IMG/VR virus record: IMGVR_UViG_3300006916_000083
Location: 1-46,289 of that record
Direction: 5' to 3' (one strand)
Origin: a virus
DNA length: 46,289 bases
This document shows positions 7,951-14,722 of this stretch, piece after piece (positions within the stretch are counted from its first letter, which is position 1; the number at the start of each line of letters is the position of its first letter). The translations under genes and the position numbers were made by a program. The notes under the pieces are model-generated. The model was not told where the DNA came from. It did not search any database and saw only the letters and a list, made by a program, of their open reading frames with translations.

Positions 7951-8673
7951 ATGAGAAAACTGGCTTTCATCCCTACTAGAGAAAAGCGAGACACCGCGAT
8001 TGTCCCATACCTGGAACGCGCAGGATGGGAAGTACATCTTCTGGTAGGCTGCGAAAGTATTTTCGAAGCCTACAACTCGGCTCTATCGGACCACAAGGTA
8101 ATGGCAAAAGACCGTGTGATTATGTGCCACGATGACATTGAGGTTTTGGTCGATGTAGACACCTTCAACTCAGTTATTGACGAGAGCCTGACCGAAAACA
8201 CCGGATTCCTCGGTGTTGCGGGTCCAAAGCGGCTCAACAAAACGGGTTGTTGGTGGCATGGTCTCGGAAAAGAGTATCCCCACCCCGAGTCATTTCTTCG
8301 CGGAATGGTGCTACATGGGGAAAACCTAACAACCTCTAAGCCGACCTACTATGGAGGTTACGGAGAAGTTGAAGTTGTCGATGGTCTATTTATGGTAGCC
8401 ACGGGAGCGACTCTCAACAGCATCAAAACCAAGAAGCCAAAGGAGTTCGTTAGCGACTGGGATTACTACGACATGTATTATTCCTATCAAGCACACAAGC
8501 TAGGGAAAAAGAACAAGGTCGTACCTATTCTCGTCCTTCACCACTCACTCGGCGAAGGTGTTATGGGAGAGGCGTGGAACGACAGCCGCCTAGCTTTCTG
8601 CAAAATGTATGCTGATGACTTCGCGGAGATTACACTGCCAGCCCTAAATCGAGAGCCAGAGTCGGTTTCTTAG
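7951..8673 (+). CDS. GT-A-fold glycosyltransferase-like protein (StrF type)
   Basis: This 240-residue protein resembles the StrF-like GT-A glycosyltransferase domain (Glyco_tranf_2_5). It has an N-terminal beta-alpha unit (LAFIPTREKRDTAIVPYLER), a His-Asp-Asp metal/nucleotide motif in VIMCHDDIEV (about 66-75), GFLGVAGPKRL, VVDGLFMVATGA and a late WDYYDMYYSYQAHKLG, all family hallmarks. It would transfer a sugar from a nucleotide sugar to phage or host glycan or protein; the acceptor is unknown. The ATG follows a TATTAT box by 6 nt. It converges with the next gene and overlaps it by 44 nt. It stands alone among assembly genes, away from the sugar clusters at 33-46 kb. Confidence 0.75.
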   Translation: MRKLAFIPTREKRDTAIVPYLERAGWEVHLLVGCESIFEAYNSALSDHKVMAKDRVIMCHDDIEVLVDVDTFNSVIDESLTENTGFLGVAGPKRLNKTGCWWHGLGKEYPHPESFLRGMVLHGENLTTSKPTYYGGYGEVEVVDGLFMVATGATLNSIKTKKPKEFVSDWDYYDMYYSYQAHKLGKKNKVVPILVLHHSLGEGVMGEAWNDSRLAFCKMYADDFAEITLPALNREPESVS

Positions 8674-9103
8674 ACCCAATGAAGGTCTCTAGAAGATTGT
8701 AGAAACCTTCGGAGGTCTCTTCATGGTTATGGGCTATGAGAACCCAATCACTGCTGTCTACGGCTCTATGGCTCGCAGCTTCCCAGTCCGAAAACCATCT
8801 TATGGGTAGGCACTCAGCGTCGTCGAGGATGATTACTCTCTGTGCTTTTTTCGCACCAACCTCAAATATCTTTTTCTCTCTCGGTGTGAGCGTACAGAAA
8901 AAATTCTTCGAAGGGATAATATAAACAAAGGGAATATGGTTGGCTACAAGAAACGGAACTAAACTAAGGTTGACTCCTTTTGTAGGACATAAATAAACAA
9001 CAGACGGTGAATAGCGAATAATCGACTTTGCGATAGCCCTGGTCTGAACCATTCGTTGTCGGCTCCTTGTTTGTGGGAACACCGCATCCCCAACTAAAGC
9101 CAT
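8630..9103 (-). CDS. Rossmann-like uncharacterised protein
   Basis: I prefer the start at 9103 (MALVGDAVFPQTRSRQ), where a beta strand plus glycine-containing loop opens an alternating beta-alpha protein of about 157 residues. An in-frame ATG at 9151 would add 16 residues. Segments such as SVVYLCPTKG, VPFVYIIPSK, AQRVIILDD and TLALDLGLAV are hydrophobic strands typical of a Rossmann/SLOG-like nucleotide-binding fold. No specific family can be named. Its C-terminus overlaps the convergent glycosyltransferase gene, and its start region faces the secreted-protein gene, so both flanks are compressed. Confidence 0.65.
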   Translation of the reverse strand: MALVGDAVFPQTRSRQRMVQTRAIAKSIIRYSPSVVYLCPTKGVNLSLVPFLVANHIPFVYIIPSKNFFCTLTPREKKIFEVGAKKAQRVIILDDAECLPIRWFSDWEAASHRAVDSSDWVLIAHNHEETSEGFYNLLETFIGSKKPTLALDLGLAV

Positions 9104-9122
9104 TTTTTTATCTTTGTAAATC

Positions 9123-9470
9123 ATGCTTAAGGCTCTACTATTATCTATCATAATACTCGTAACGTCAATAAAAGGTATTGATAATAATAAAATTCGTTAC
9201 GGAAGCATTTCCAGTTATGTAAAGGGACAAACGGTTACAGTTATAGATTCCCAAAAGGTTTATTTGCAAACCACGCCGTACAAGACTATTATAAAGGACA
9301 AGGTTCAGAAAGGCTCCGCCAGATACGTCCAATTGATGGAGGAGGCTACGACCCTATATAAGAACGCCTTGGCGAAAGCAGGGCACAAATTAATAATAGA
9401 ATCCAGTGGAGTGGATGATTCGCTTCACAAGACAACAGACATCACCCAAGAGGCAATCAATCTGTTGTAA
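9123..9470 (+). CDS. Small exported protein with signal peptide
   Basis: This 115-residue protein begins with a typical Sec signal or membrane anchor (MLKALLLSIIILVTSIKG). A soluble domain follows with KGQTVTVIDSQKVYLQ and, near the end, a helical segment ATTLYKNALAKAGHKLI. No catalytic motif is visible. It probably acts in the periplasm or at the membrane. There is no Shine-Dalgarno sequence; TATCTT lies 8 nt before the ATG, consistent with a short-leader or leaderless start. hsp20 follows 23 nt later and should share the transcript. Confidence 0.7.
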   Translation: MLKALLLSIIILVTSIKGIDNNKIRYGSISSYVKGQTVTVIDSQKVYLQTTPYKTIIKDKVQKGSARYVQLMEEATTLYKNALAKAGHKLIIESSGVDDSLHKTTDITQEAINLL

Positions 9471-9493
9471 CTGTCCGAAAGGAGGTTAAAATA

Positions 9494-9907
9494 ATGCAAC
9501 ACTTTTTTACACAATTAGATACACTTTTTAGAGACCTTGAGCGCGGCATGTCGCCGAGACCAACTGCAACCACTCAACTACCTAATTATCCCGTAAGCAA
9601 TGCGTGGCTGTCAGAGGACACAAACGTTCTAAACTTTGAGTTTGCTCTGGCCGGATATGCAGAGAAAGAGATTAGTGTCGTAGGGGGCAAGAATTCGTTA
9701 GCCATTCGTGCGAAGAAGGCGGATAAGGAGACTTCCCCAGATACGATTTATTTGCACCGAGGTATGAGCCAAAAAGATATCGATTTTTCAGTGAATATTG
9801 ACGACCAATTTGATATTAAGAAAGCGAAAGTAAATTTTGAACAAGGTCTTCTGAGAATTCGTATTCCGAAAGCGAAAGAGGCTGAATCTGTTATGCTATT
9901 CGGTTAA
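9494..9907 (+). CDS. hsp20: Small heat-shock protein Hsp20
   Basis: This 137-residue alpha-crystallin-type chaperone binds unfolding proteins in the cytoplasm as an oligomer. The alpha-crystallin domain spans about 40-130: NFEFALAGYAEKEISVVGGK, YLHRGMSQKDIDFSVNI, and the hallmark GLLRIRIPKA (about 120-129) near the C-terminus. Hsp20 genes are common in T4-like cyanophages and other marine myoviruses. It has one of the few strong ribosome binding sites in the window, AAAGGAGGT at 9479-9487, so it is translated by the standard route. A strong terminator follows. Confidence 0.93.
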   Translation: MQHFFTQLDTLFRDLERGMSPRPTATTQLPNYPVSNAWLSEDTNVLNFEFALAGYAEKEISVVGGKNSLAIRAKKADKETSPDTIYLHRGMSQKDIDFSVNIDDQFDIKKAKVNFEQGLLRIRIPKAKEAESVMLFG

Positions 9908-9947
9908 TTATTGTTCTTTGATTTTCGCGTGGTCTGCGTAAAAGACT

Positions 9948-9982
9948 AACCCAGGGGAGTTTATCTCTCCTGGGTTTTTTGT
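9948..9982 (+). terminator. Rho-independent terminator after hsp20
   Basis: AACCCAGGGGAG (9948-9959) pairs with CTCTCCTGGGTT (9965-9976) as a 12-bp stem with one G-U pair and a 5-nt loop, followed by a T run. It ends the exported-protein/hsp20 operon just before a late-type promoter. Confidence 0.9.
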
Positions 9983-9988
9983 TGGCTA

Positions 9989-9996
9989 TATAAATA
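9989..9996 (+). promoter_or_regulatory. T4-late-type promoter TATAAATA
   Basis: An exact T4 late octamer, TATAAATA, lies 4 nt before the ATG at 10001. With T4 spacing transcription would start within a base or two of the ATG, so the mRNA would be leaderless or the promoter is read slightly differently here. Confidence 0.55.
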
Positions 9997-10000
9997 CAGT

Positions 10001-10363
10001 ATGCGAAATGTAGGAACTATTTCAGAATCCCGTCGCTCAAGCAAGGTTTACCCTCTTGTTAGTGACAGACTTTTCGAAGGAAAGGTAAAGCTACAGGAAC
10101 TCACTCCTGCTGGCGAAGAGGCGGCTGAACTCAGAAAGAGAGAGAAGGAAGCCGAAGAGCGCGGTGACTACGCCGCCGCAGGTAGAGCGATGGGTGCGCG
10201 GCAGAGTCATCTTGCCACTCGTCGCGCTCGTCCAAAAGTCCCCGCCGCCGGAAGAGTTCCCGGTAAGAGGTATCGAGACGACCGGGTCTCGCCCCAGACT
10301 GACGAAAAGCCCCAGACTAACGAGATGAAGAAGCGTATGCCGAAAAAAGGCGGCGGCTCGTGA
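10001..10363 (+). CDS. Small basic, charged protein
   Basis: This 120-residue protein is dominated by Arg, Lys, Glu and Ala. A helix-like segment with heptad character (AAELRKREKEAEERGDYAAA, about 44-63) precedes a basic, Pro-rich, probably disordered C-terminus ending KKRMPKKGGGS. No family is recognised. The exact late-type octamer just upstream and the basic tail suggest a virion-associated or DNA-binding late protein, which is inference. It converges with the virion-like gene on the other strand across a GCTAG/CTAGC hairpin at about 10372-10393. Confidence 0.65.
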   Translation: MRNVGTISESRRSSKVYPLVSDRLFEGKVKLQELTPAGEEAAELRKREKEAEERGDYAAAGRAMGARQSHLATRRARPKVPAAGRVPGKRYRDDRVSPQTDEKPQTNEMKKRMPKKGGGS

Positions 10364-10388
10364 GGCGGTCGCTAGCTGTCGAGTTCGA

Positions 10389-11105
10389 CTAGCAGTTCCA
10401 TTTACGCAAAGACTTGTTGATTCTTGAATCAGGGTCGTTTGCGGTTTTCTTAGACGTCAGGCGCTTCTTCATGCCGCTCATACGCGCACAGAATGATTTG
10501 CGGCGAGCGGCTGCTTTGCTTCCTTTCTTGAGCTTAGAGGGCTTCGTAGTGACCGCAGTCTTGAGCTTAGAGCCAGGGTTCGCAGCCCGATAGGAGGCTA
10601 CCCCCTTTCTGTTCAGACCACCTTCTGGGTTCTGGCCAGCTTTGCGTTGCCATGCGGGTGTCTTTTTCTCAGCCATTAACTGGTTGATACGCTCAATAGC
10701 TTCGTTCTTTTTCTTCCCACCCGGTTTTACTTTTCCACTACAAACAGCCGATGCATACATGTTTGCGTACGCAGACGGATAAACTTTAAATTTTCTTTTT
10801 GCAGCAGCCTTTCCACGAGGACATAGTTTTCCTTCGTTAACTTTTTTTCTTTTTGTAAATGTAGCCACGTTTGTTGGTTTTGGTCCTGTATTTCCTGCTG
10901 CTCGTTTGCGAGACACCGCAGAACGCTTTTCTCCTTTCGACATTGAAGCCGCTTTTGATGCAGGTACGCATTTAGGATAACCTTTTCTTTTTTCTCCTTT
11001 CGAACGTCCGCACGGCTTATAACCACCGCCTTTCTTGGGCGCACCAATGTCCACCCATTTCTCCTTTACCCATTTGCGTAGGTCTTCAATAAAAATGTCG
11101 TTCAT
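10389..11105 (-). CDS. Basic repeat-containing virion-like protein (DUF5872-like)
   Basis: This 238-residue, very basic protein has several short motifs seen in proteins of marine phages and algal viruses. WVDIGAPKKGGGYKPCGRSK followed by YPKCVPASKAASMSKGEK (about 16-60) resembles the domain I recall as DUF5872. The C-terminal ARRKSFCARMSGMKKRLTSK with NDPDSRINKSLRKWNC resembles a second small Cys-containing module. The middle has VYPSAYANMYASAVCSGK, also recurrent in such proteins. The family is usually found among virion genes and may bind DNA or coat the capsid interior. It starts 4 nt after the preceding gene's stop, in an operon of virion-like genes. Function is unproven. Confidence 0.7.
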   Translation of the reverse strand: MNDIFIEDLRKWVKEKWVDIGAPKKGGGYKPCGRSKGEKRKGYPKCVPASKAASMSKGEKRSAVSRKRAAGNTGPKPTNVATFTKRKKVNEGKLCPRGKAAAKRKFKVYPSAYANMYASAVCSGKVKPGGKKKNEAIERINQLMAEKKTPAWQRKAGQNPEGGLNRKGVASYRAANPGSKLKTAVTTKPSKLKKGSKAAARRKSFCARMSGMKKRLTSKKTANDPDSRINKSLRKWNC

Positions 11106-11109
11106 GATA

Positions 11110-11625
11110 TTATTTATCCTTAAGCCTCTTCCTTGGAAGAGGCTTTTTTTTGCGTACCCTCTTCACAGGTGTCTTTTCCTCATCAACGGAGGGGTTTTCA
11201 TCTCCATCCAAACCCCCAAGACCATAAACTTCTTCATCAAGCTTCTTTGAGTCGTAGTATCCGCCTTCAGGCTCTGGACACATTCGTGCGAGGTCTTGAA
11301 GATTCATCTCCGAAATCTGCTTGGCTTTGCGCTTACGGGGCTTCATCGTATACATGCAGTCCTTTGGGAGTTTCCAAGCGTTATCGAAAGTTCTTCCATC
11401 TTCTCCCTTCTTCGCGCCTTGAACAACAAAGGTTTCTGATAGGTTCTGTGGACCCATGCTATCCACGGTACCACGAGGAATCGCCTTGCCGTTACTTTCC
11501 ATACGACTTTTCCCAGCCTTGCTCATAGCAATTGCAATCGCTTGTTTTTGGGGGTACCCTTCGTCTCTCAGCTTGCGAATGTTCGCGGAGACAGTTTTAT
11601 TCGATGAACCTTTTTTTAGTGGCAT
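11110..11625 (-). CDS. DUF6496-like protein
   Basis: This 171-residue protein opens with [20 protein letters not shown] then [20 protein letters not shown], a short N-terminal module found in many phage proteins (recalled as DUF6496). It resembles a helix-turn-helix-like or packaged-protein tag. The rest is hydrophilic, with a basic C-terminus ([20 protein letters not shown]) that fits nucleic-acid contact. It lies between two genes of the same operon with gaps of 4 and 6 nt. A virion or DNA-binding role is inferred. Family assignment is by eye. Confidence 0.7.
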   Translation of the reverse strand: MPLKKGSSNKTVSANIRKLRDEGYPQKQAIAIAMSKAGKSRMESNGKAIPRGTVDSMGPQNLSETFVVQGAKKGEDGRTFDNAWKLPKDCMYTMKPRKRKAKQISEMNLQDLARMCPEPEGGYYDSKKLDEEVYGLGGLDGDENPSVDEEKTPVKRVRKKKPLPRKRLKDK

Positions 11626-11631
11626 GGTATT

Positions 11632-12180
11632 CTATGATAGGTGTTTTCCATCCGGACCAATATCCGGTAGTATTTGAGGCTTCTCCCGCAGTACGCGAGC
11701 AGAGGCGACTAGATGATAAACTCCGTATACTTCAAACGAGTCTTCTTGAACCTCATAGCATTCGTAGTAAATGTTTTGGAAGCGAGGTTGAATGATATCA
11801 CCGGGAATCAAACCTCTTCCAAGAGCAGCCGTAATGTAAGACTTGTTGAAGGTGAACATCTGGTCGTTGGTCATCTCAATACCAAATTCCGTCAGGTTCT
11901 CTTCGAAGGCTCTCGGGTCGTAGTGTCCTTCAACCAGCACGGGTTCTTGGCGAATCGCCTTCGTACGGTTCTCGCCAAATACGTCGTCGAAGTTCTCGTC
12001 CACCTCGTATTTGTAGATGTACAACTCAGAGCCAGATAAGCGAATCAACTCATCATCCACCATGTTGAACAAATCAATATCGGGATTGCTCAGGTCAAAC
12101 ATTCGCATGTTTGCACTTTGGTCCTTTGATGGTTCGGGCGGTGCGAGGCGCTCTTTGTTCGCTTTAAATCGTTTCCCCAT
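11632..12180 (-). CDS. Putative neck or head-completion protein
   Basis: This 182-residue protein has a basic N-terminus, then a mixed alpha/beta domain with GSELYIYKYEVDENFDDVFGE (stated here only as a region, about 50-70), YDPRAFEENLTEFGIE and PGDIIQPRFQNIYYECYEVQ. The last resembles head-closure or neck proteins of T4-like phages by pattern only. It is first in a leftward operon with the DUF6496-like and basic virion-like genes. The start has a purine-rich GGGAAGAGAG 6 nt upstream, a plausible ribosome binding site. I cannot confirm the family without a search. Confidence 0.6.
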   Translation of the reverse strand: MGKRFKANKERLAPPEPSKDQSANMRMFDLSNPDIDLFNMVDDELIRLSGSELYIYKYEVDENFDDVFGENRTKAIRQEPVLVEGHYDPRAFEENLTEFGIEMTNDQMFTFNKSYITAALGRGLIPGDIIQPRFQNIYYECYEVQEDSFEVYGVYHLVASARVLREKPQILPDIGPDGKHLS

Positions 12181-12239
12181 GAATCTCTCTTCCCTTAATT
12201 ATGTAGGCGTCCTGTTCGTCAGAACCTCTAACGGTATAC

Positions 12240-12251
12240 TATAATAAGGAG
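12240..12251 (+). promoter_or_regulatory. -10 box and Shine-Dalgarno of the DUF3310 gene
   Basis: TATAAT (12240-12245) is followed by AAGGAG (12246-12251) and, 6 nt later, the ATG at 12258. Unlike the 13.7-18 kb genes this one has a short leader with a ribosome binding site. No consensus -35 is present. Confidence 0.55.
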
Positions 12252-12257
12252 AACATT

Positions 12258-12461
12258 ATGAGTTCCGTTTCTCACCCCAAACACTACAACGACCATCCCA
12301 GCGGGATTGAATGCCTCGACGTCATTCGCCATATGAACTTCAATCTTGGGAACGCAGTGAAGTATATCTGGCGCTGTGACCTAAAAGAGGATGCTATTGA
12401 GGATTTGAAAAAAGCAATTTTTTATCTGGAAGATGAAATTGCGCGAAGACAAGAGCCGTGA
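12258..12461 (+). CDS. DUF3310 protein
   Basis: This 67-residue protein is an almost minimal DUF3310 domain. It has HPKHYNDHPSGIECLDVIRH near the N-terminus, then NFNLGNAVKYIWRCDLKEDA and DLKKAIFYLEDEI. The family is widespread in phages and sometimes labelled a nucleotide kinase, but a function has not been established to my knowledge. The gene has its own promoter and ribosome binding site. Its stop lies one base from the end of the convergent GAF-like gene. Confidence 0.9.
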   Translation: MSSVSHPKHYNDHPSGIECLDVIRHMNFNLGNAVKYIWRCDLKEDAIEDLKKAIFYLEDEIARRQEP

Positions 12462-12462
12462 G

Positions 12463-13077
12463 CTACTTGGCGGTTTTGTATACATGCGAGATTCGAGCGG
12501 CCACGCTTTTCGCTTCGAACTCAATACCATCAATTTCCGTCAAATCCGAGGTGGTCGTCGAGCAAACGTTCAGAAACAAAAACCCAGAGTCCGTAACTAA
12601 AACGGGAATCGCTAGCACACCTTTAATGCCATTACCAGAACAGTAATCCGAAAGAATTCCTTCCCCGTGGTCCGGAACTTCGAGAACACATAAGTTCTTC
12701 TCAATCAACTCCCCAATGATTTCAATCATTTCTTGGTCGCTAGGAATTTGTTGCCAGCGTTCAATAATCGGTGTCGTTCGGTGATTCGTAACTTCTTGAA
12801 TGCAGGTAGTAAACGATGGCGTTCCTGGTTGTGGAATCCCATTACCGTTATGGCTTTTAAATACAGAGACCCGGTCAACTTCTTTGAACTTGTTGATAAT
12901 CGATTGCAGTATAGGATATACAGATGCTATAGCTTTGTGAGATTCAATATAATGCTTTTTTAATTTTTTATCTCGACAAGCTTTTAGTTTTTCTTGTGAA
13001 GACTTTAGTCCTAAAAGCGCGGTCACTAACACACTTAAGCTCTTCATAAAACTTACAAACGAAACAAACAAGGACAT
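12463..13077 (-). CDS. Membrane-anchored GAF-like protein
   Basis: This 204-residue protein starts with a hydrophobic segment (LFVSFVSFMKSLSVLVTALL, 3-22) that should be a membrane anchor or signal. A Lys-rich stretch (about 28-45) and a helix follow. The C-terminal part, with SVFKSHNGNG, LCVLEVPDHGEGILSDYC, GVLAIPVLVTDSGFLFLN and FEAKSVAARISHV, has the order of strands and the final helix of a GAF-type ligand-binding domain. No enzymatic output domain is attached. It starts 9 nt after the paralogous virion gene and may share its transcript. The GAF assignment is by pattern. Confidence 0.6.
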   Translation of the reverse strand: MSLFVSFVSFMKSLSVLVTALLGLKSSQEKLKACRDKKLKKHYIESHKAIASVYPILQSIINKFKEVDRVSVFKSHNGNGIPQPGTPSFTTCIQEVTNHRTTPIIERWQQIPSDQEMIEIIGELIEKNLCVLEVPDHGEGILSDYCSGNGIKGVLAIPVLVTDSGFLFLNVCSTTTSDLTEIDGIEFEAKSVAARISHVYKTAK

Positions 13078-13085
13078 GTTACTAT

Positions 13086-13553
13086 TTACTCTTCGTAGCC
13101 GTTAATAATACTATAATAAAGCTCGATAATCCCCGCATCCGTTGCATTCATGTCAGAGTCCAATACTTTAAAGATGATGTCTTCTCCGGGCTGTAATCTT
13201 GTGGGCTGCGATAAATTGACCACCGTGTTATCGTCGTCGGAGAAATGTACGAGTCCGTGGGATGAGTTTAGATTGTTTGCAATCTTTACAATAACGTGTC
13301 CTTTACTGCTACCCGACCCTGCAATGTAAACTCCTTGCCAGCCCCATATAATGAATGAATACTTAGGACCAAGTGATTCTAATACGACAGCGGAGGCTCC
13401 ATTCTCTCCATAGGAAGCTGCTATTGTAGCTGAGAAGAATCCTGTCGCGGTCGCTGCATTACCACTGAACAGGAATGGGGTCGTGTAACTCCATTCTTTT
13501 TGAAAAGCAGGAGTTCTTGACAGCGGAGTCCCATAAGTGTCCCAAGCGCCCAT
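13086..13553 (-). CDS. Virion protein, paralogue of the 32.8 kb gene
   Basis: This 155-residue beta-rich protein shares an architecture with the gene at 32837-33277. An N-terminal SRTPAFQKEW matches TSSPAFQREW there, the middle is a Gly/Ala/Ser-rich beta region, and the C-terminus IIELYYSI matches IITLYYTV. Both lengths are near 150. They are probably small virion or tail-fibre-associated proteins that arose by duplication. The upstream sequence has GATAAT about 12 nt before the ATG and no ribosome binding site. It sits apart from the main fibre locus. Confidence 0.65.
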   Translation of the reverse strand: MGAWDTYGTPLSRTPAFQKEWSYTTPFLFSGNAATATGFFSATIAASYGENGASAVVLESLGPKYSFIIWGWQGVYIAGSGSSKGHVIVKIANNLNSSHGLVHFSDDDNTVVNLSQPTRLQPGEDIIFKVLDSDMNATDAGIIELYYSIINGYEE

Positions 13554-13572
13554 AATTCTAATATTATCTAGG

Positions 13573-13672
13573 TAGGAGTCCCTTGGAAGTTAGGTTGTTA
13601 TTTTTTTAGGAGTCCCTTAAAACATTAACCTCATGGAGGAAGTGGGGCGGCTTCGCCCCCTGTAGGAGTCCC
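13573..13672 (+). repeat. Three copies of TAGGAGTCCC
   Basis: TAGGAGTCCC occurs at 13573-13582, 13607-13616 and 13663-13672, all in the same direction, in the 194-bp gap before the first leaderless early gene. Copies one and two continue CTT. Their position upstream of a strong sigma70 promoter suggests protein-binding sites. Confidence 0.6.
13644..13659. other. Small GC-rich hairpin
   Basis: GGGGCG (13644-13649), loop GCTT, CGCCCC (13654-13659) form a strong short hairpin between the second and third TAGGAGTCCC copies. There is no T run on either strand, so a classic terminator is doubtful. Confidence 0.5.
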
Positions 13673-13713
13673 GCCGACGCGAAATTTTCCGGTGGAATTT
13701 TCTGAAGAAAGTG

Positions 13714-13741
13714 TTGACAGGAGGAAAAAGTGTGGTATAAT
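13714..13741 (+). promoter_or_regulatory. Sigma70 promoter, leaderless gene 1
   Basis: TTGACA (13714-13719), 16 bp, extended TGG-TATAAT (13736-13741). The ATG at 13748 begins 6 nt later, so transcription should start at the A of the ATG. Confidence 0.85.
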
Positions 13742-13747
13742 GGGGGC

Positions 13748-13954
13748 ATGAAAAGCATCGTAAACCTCATCTCGCGCATTCAGGGCGCTCGCTTCGCTAA
13801 GGCGTGGGCAAAGGGTCAGACCCCCAAGGCTGACCGTCTCCTGGTTAGCTACTGCTCCTGGCGTCGTCGTCTCCCCGTGATGTCTGACGGTAACCACTGG
13901 GGTAACCATTGGCTGTCCTCCAAAAAGCCCTTCCGGGCTACTCAGGGGCTGTAG
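13748..13954 (+). CDS. Small basic early protein (leaderless)
   Basis: This 68-residue protein starts at 13748, chosen because the -10 box of a near-consensus promoter lies 6 nt upstream. A GTG at 13730 in the same frame would lie before the -10 box and cannot be on the mRNA. The sequence is basic and Trp-rich (FAKAWAKGQTPKADR; YCSWRRRLPVMSDGNHWG; NHWLSSKKPF). No family is recognised. Small basic proteins made from strong early promoters in phages often bind host proteins or nucleic acids, but nothing here shows the target. It is the first gene of the 13.7-18 kb early-type cluster. Confidence 0.6.
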   Translation: MKSIVNLISRIQGARFAKAWAKGQTPKADRLLVSYCSWRRRLPVMSDGNHWGNHWLSSKKPFRATQGL

Positions 13955-13980
13955 GGTCTCTTATTGGGTAGGGGGCTGGG

Positions 13981-14009
13981 CGTAAGTCCGGCTCCCATAA
14001 CCAGTTAGG
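13981..14009 (+). repeat. Element A, copy 1
   Basis: CGTAAGTCCGGCTCCCATAA followed by CCAGTTAGG. It resembles element B (GTAAGTCC, then CCCATAA, then a TTAG end) and lies about 25 nt upstream of B copy 1, with a GCGGC-CAAA-GCCGC hairpin (14018-14031) between. Confidence 0.6.
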
Positions 14010-14033
14010 AGCGAGGCGCGGCCAAAGCCGCAC

Positions 14034-14060
14034 GTAAGTCCTTGTACCATAAGGGTTTAG
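14034..14060 (+). repeat. Element B stem-loop, copy 1
   Basis: GTAAGTCCTT and AAGGGTTTAG flank the loop GTACCAT. The arms pair through A-U, C-G and two G-U contacts. The element is preceded by a GGCCA box and followed 27 nt later by a sigma70 -35 box. Confidence 0.75.
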
Positions 14061-14087
14061 GGAAAAATAAAAAACCCCAAAAAACAC

Positions 14088-14116
14088 TTGACGGTGCTAT
14101 GTTCCCATGTTATAAT
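14088..14116 (+). promoter_or_regulatory. Sigma70 promoter, leaderless gene 2
   Basis: TTGACG (14088-14093), 17 bp, TATAAT (14111-14116), then six bases ATGACC and the ATG at 14123. Confidence 0.85.
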
Positions 14117-14122
14117 ATGACC

Positions 14123-14545
14123 ATGCTACAGTACGCGCTTCTACTCATGCTCCAAGTTCCCGGACAGGATGCCATCCTTCAGAAGGACGGTCAAGCTGCT
14201 GCTGAGGCATTCCAGGATGCTATCGAGGTGAACATTCGCCCGGAGTGTCGGGATATGCTGGCTCCTATTGTCGCTGCTATTCGCTACGCTGAGAATGGAG
14301 GAAAGGGTAAGGAATACGGTATCCTTCATCCTCGCGTGAAGCCTACCTATCGCTCGCAAGCTGGTTGGTGTGCTGCTACTGTTCAGAAAAACTATGACCG
14401 TTGGGTCAAGGCTGGTAGCAAGGGTGAGTTTATCGTGTTCCTCGGGAATCGCTACTGTCCCGTTGGTGCTGAGAATGACCCTAACGGGCTAAATAAAAAC
14501 TGGACTAAAAATGTCCGCTTTTATGTTGACAAGTTCACTAAGTGA
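14123..14545 (+). CDS. Lysozyme-like protein, putative endolysin
   Basis: The start at 14123 is set by the promoter, 6 nt after TATAAT; an upstream GTG/ATG frame to 14042 is not on the mRNA. The 140-residue protein begins with a hydrophobic MLQYALLLMLQVPGQDAIL, which may be a short signal or anchor. The core IVAAIRYAENGGKGKEYGIL (about 55-74), YRSQAGWCAATVQKNYDRW, FIVFLGNRYCPVGAENDP and GLNKNWTKNV matches a lysozyme-like group seen in many phages and prophages, with Glu in AENG as the likely catalytic acid. It would cleave peptidoglycan. An early-type promoter for an endolysin is unusual. The -35 of the next promoter lies inside its last codons. Confidence 0.65.
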   Translation: MLQYALLLMLQVPGQDAILQKDGQAAAEAFQDAIEVNIRPECRDMLAPIVAAIRYAENGGKGKEYGILHPRVKPTYRSQAGWCAATVQKNYDRWVKAGSKGEFIVFLGNRYCPVGAENDPNGLNKNWTKNVRFYVDKFTK

Positions 14546-14554
14546 TGGTATAAT
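14526..14554 (+). promoter_or_regulatory. Sigma70 promoter, leaderless gene 3
   Basis: TTGACA (14526-14531) is read from the final GTT GAC AAG codons of the lysozyme-like gene. A 17-bp spacer leads to TGG-TATAAT (14549-14554), and the ATG at 14561 follows 6 nt later. Confidence 0.85.
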
Positions 14555-14560
14555 AGGGGC

Positions 14561-14719
14561 ATGAAAAACGAAGAGAAAAAGCACATCACCTGGAAGAACG
14601 GCTTCCTCACTCTGTCTGCTCTGGTCTTCTCTGACGCTATCGCGAATGTGTTTCTCGCGGTCTCTCGCGTCTTCCTGACCATCTCGGACATCTTCCGCTC
14701 CGTCCCCGAAATCTTCTAG
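14561..14719 (+). CDS. Small membrane-associated early protein (leaderless)
   Basis: This 52-residue protein begins MKNEEKKHITWKNGFLTLSA and continues with a largely hydrophobic stretch (FLTLSALVFSDAIANVFLAV, then FLTISDIF). It probably contains one amphipathic or membrane-spanning helix. The start is fixed by a consensus promoter 6 nt upstream. Codon use is GC-rich and regular, as in its neighbours, which supports a real gene. Lying directly after a lysozyme-like gene, it could be a holin or lysis helper, but only the hydrophobicity and position argue for this. The next gene starts 3 nt after its stop. Confidence 0.65.
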   Translation: MKNEEKKHITWKNGFLTLSALVFSDAIANVFLAVSRVFLTISDIFRSVPEIF

Positions 14720-14722
14720 ACT

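Noticed and set aside
14042-14122. Longer N-terminus for the lysozyme-like gene
   Set aside because: The extra codons overlap the -35, spacer and -10 of its promoter, so they would not be on the mRNA.
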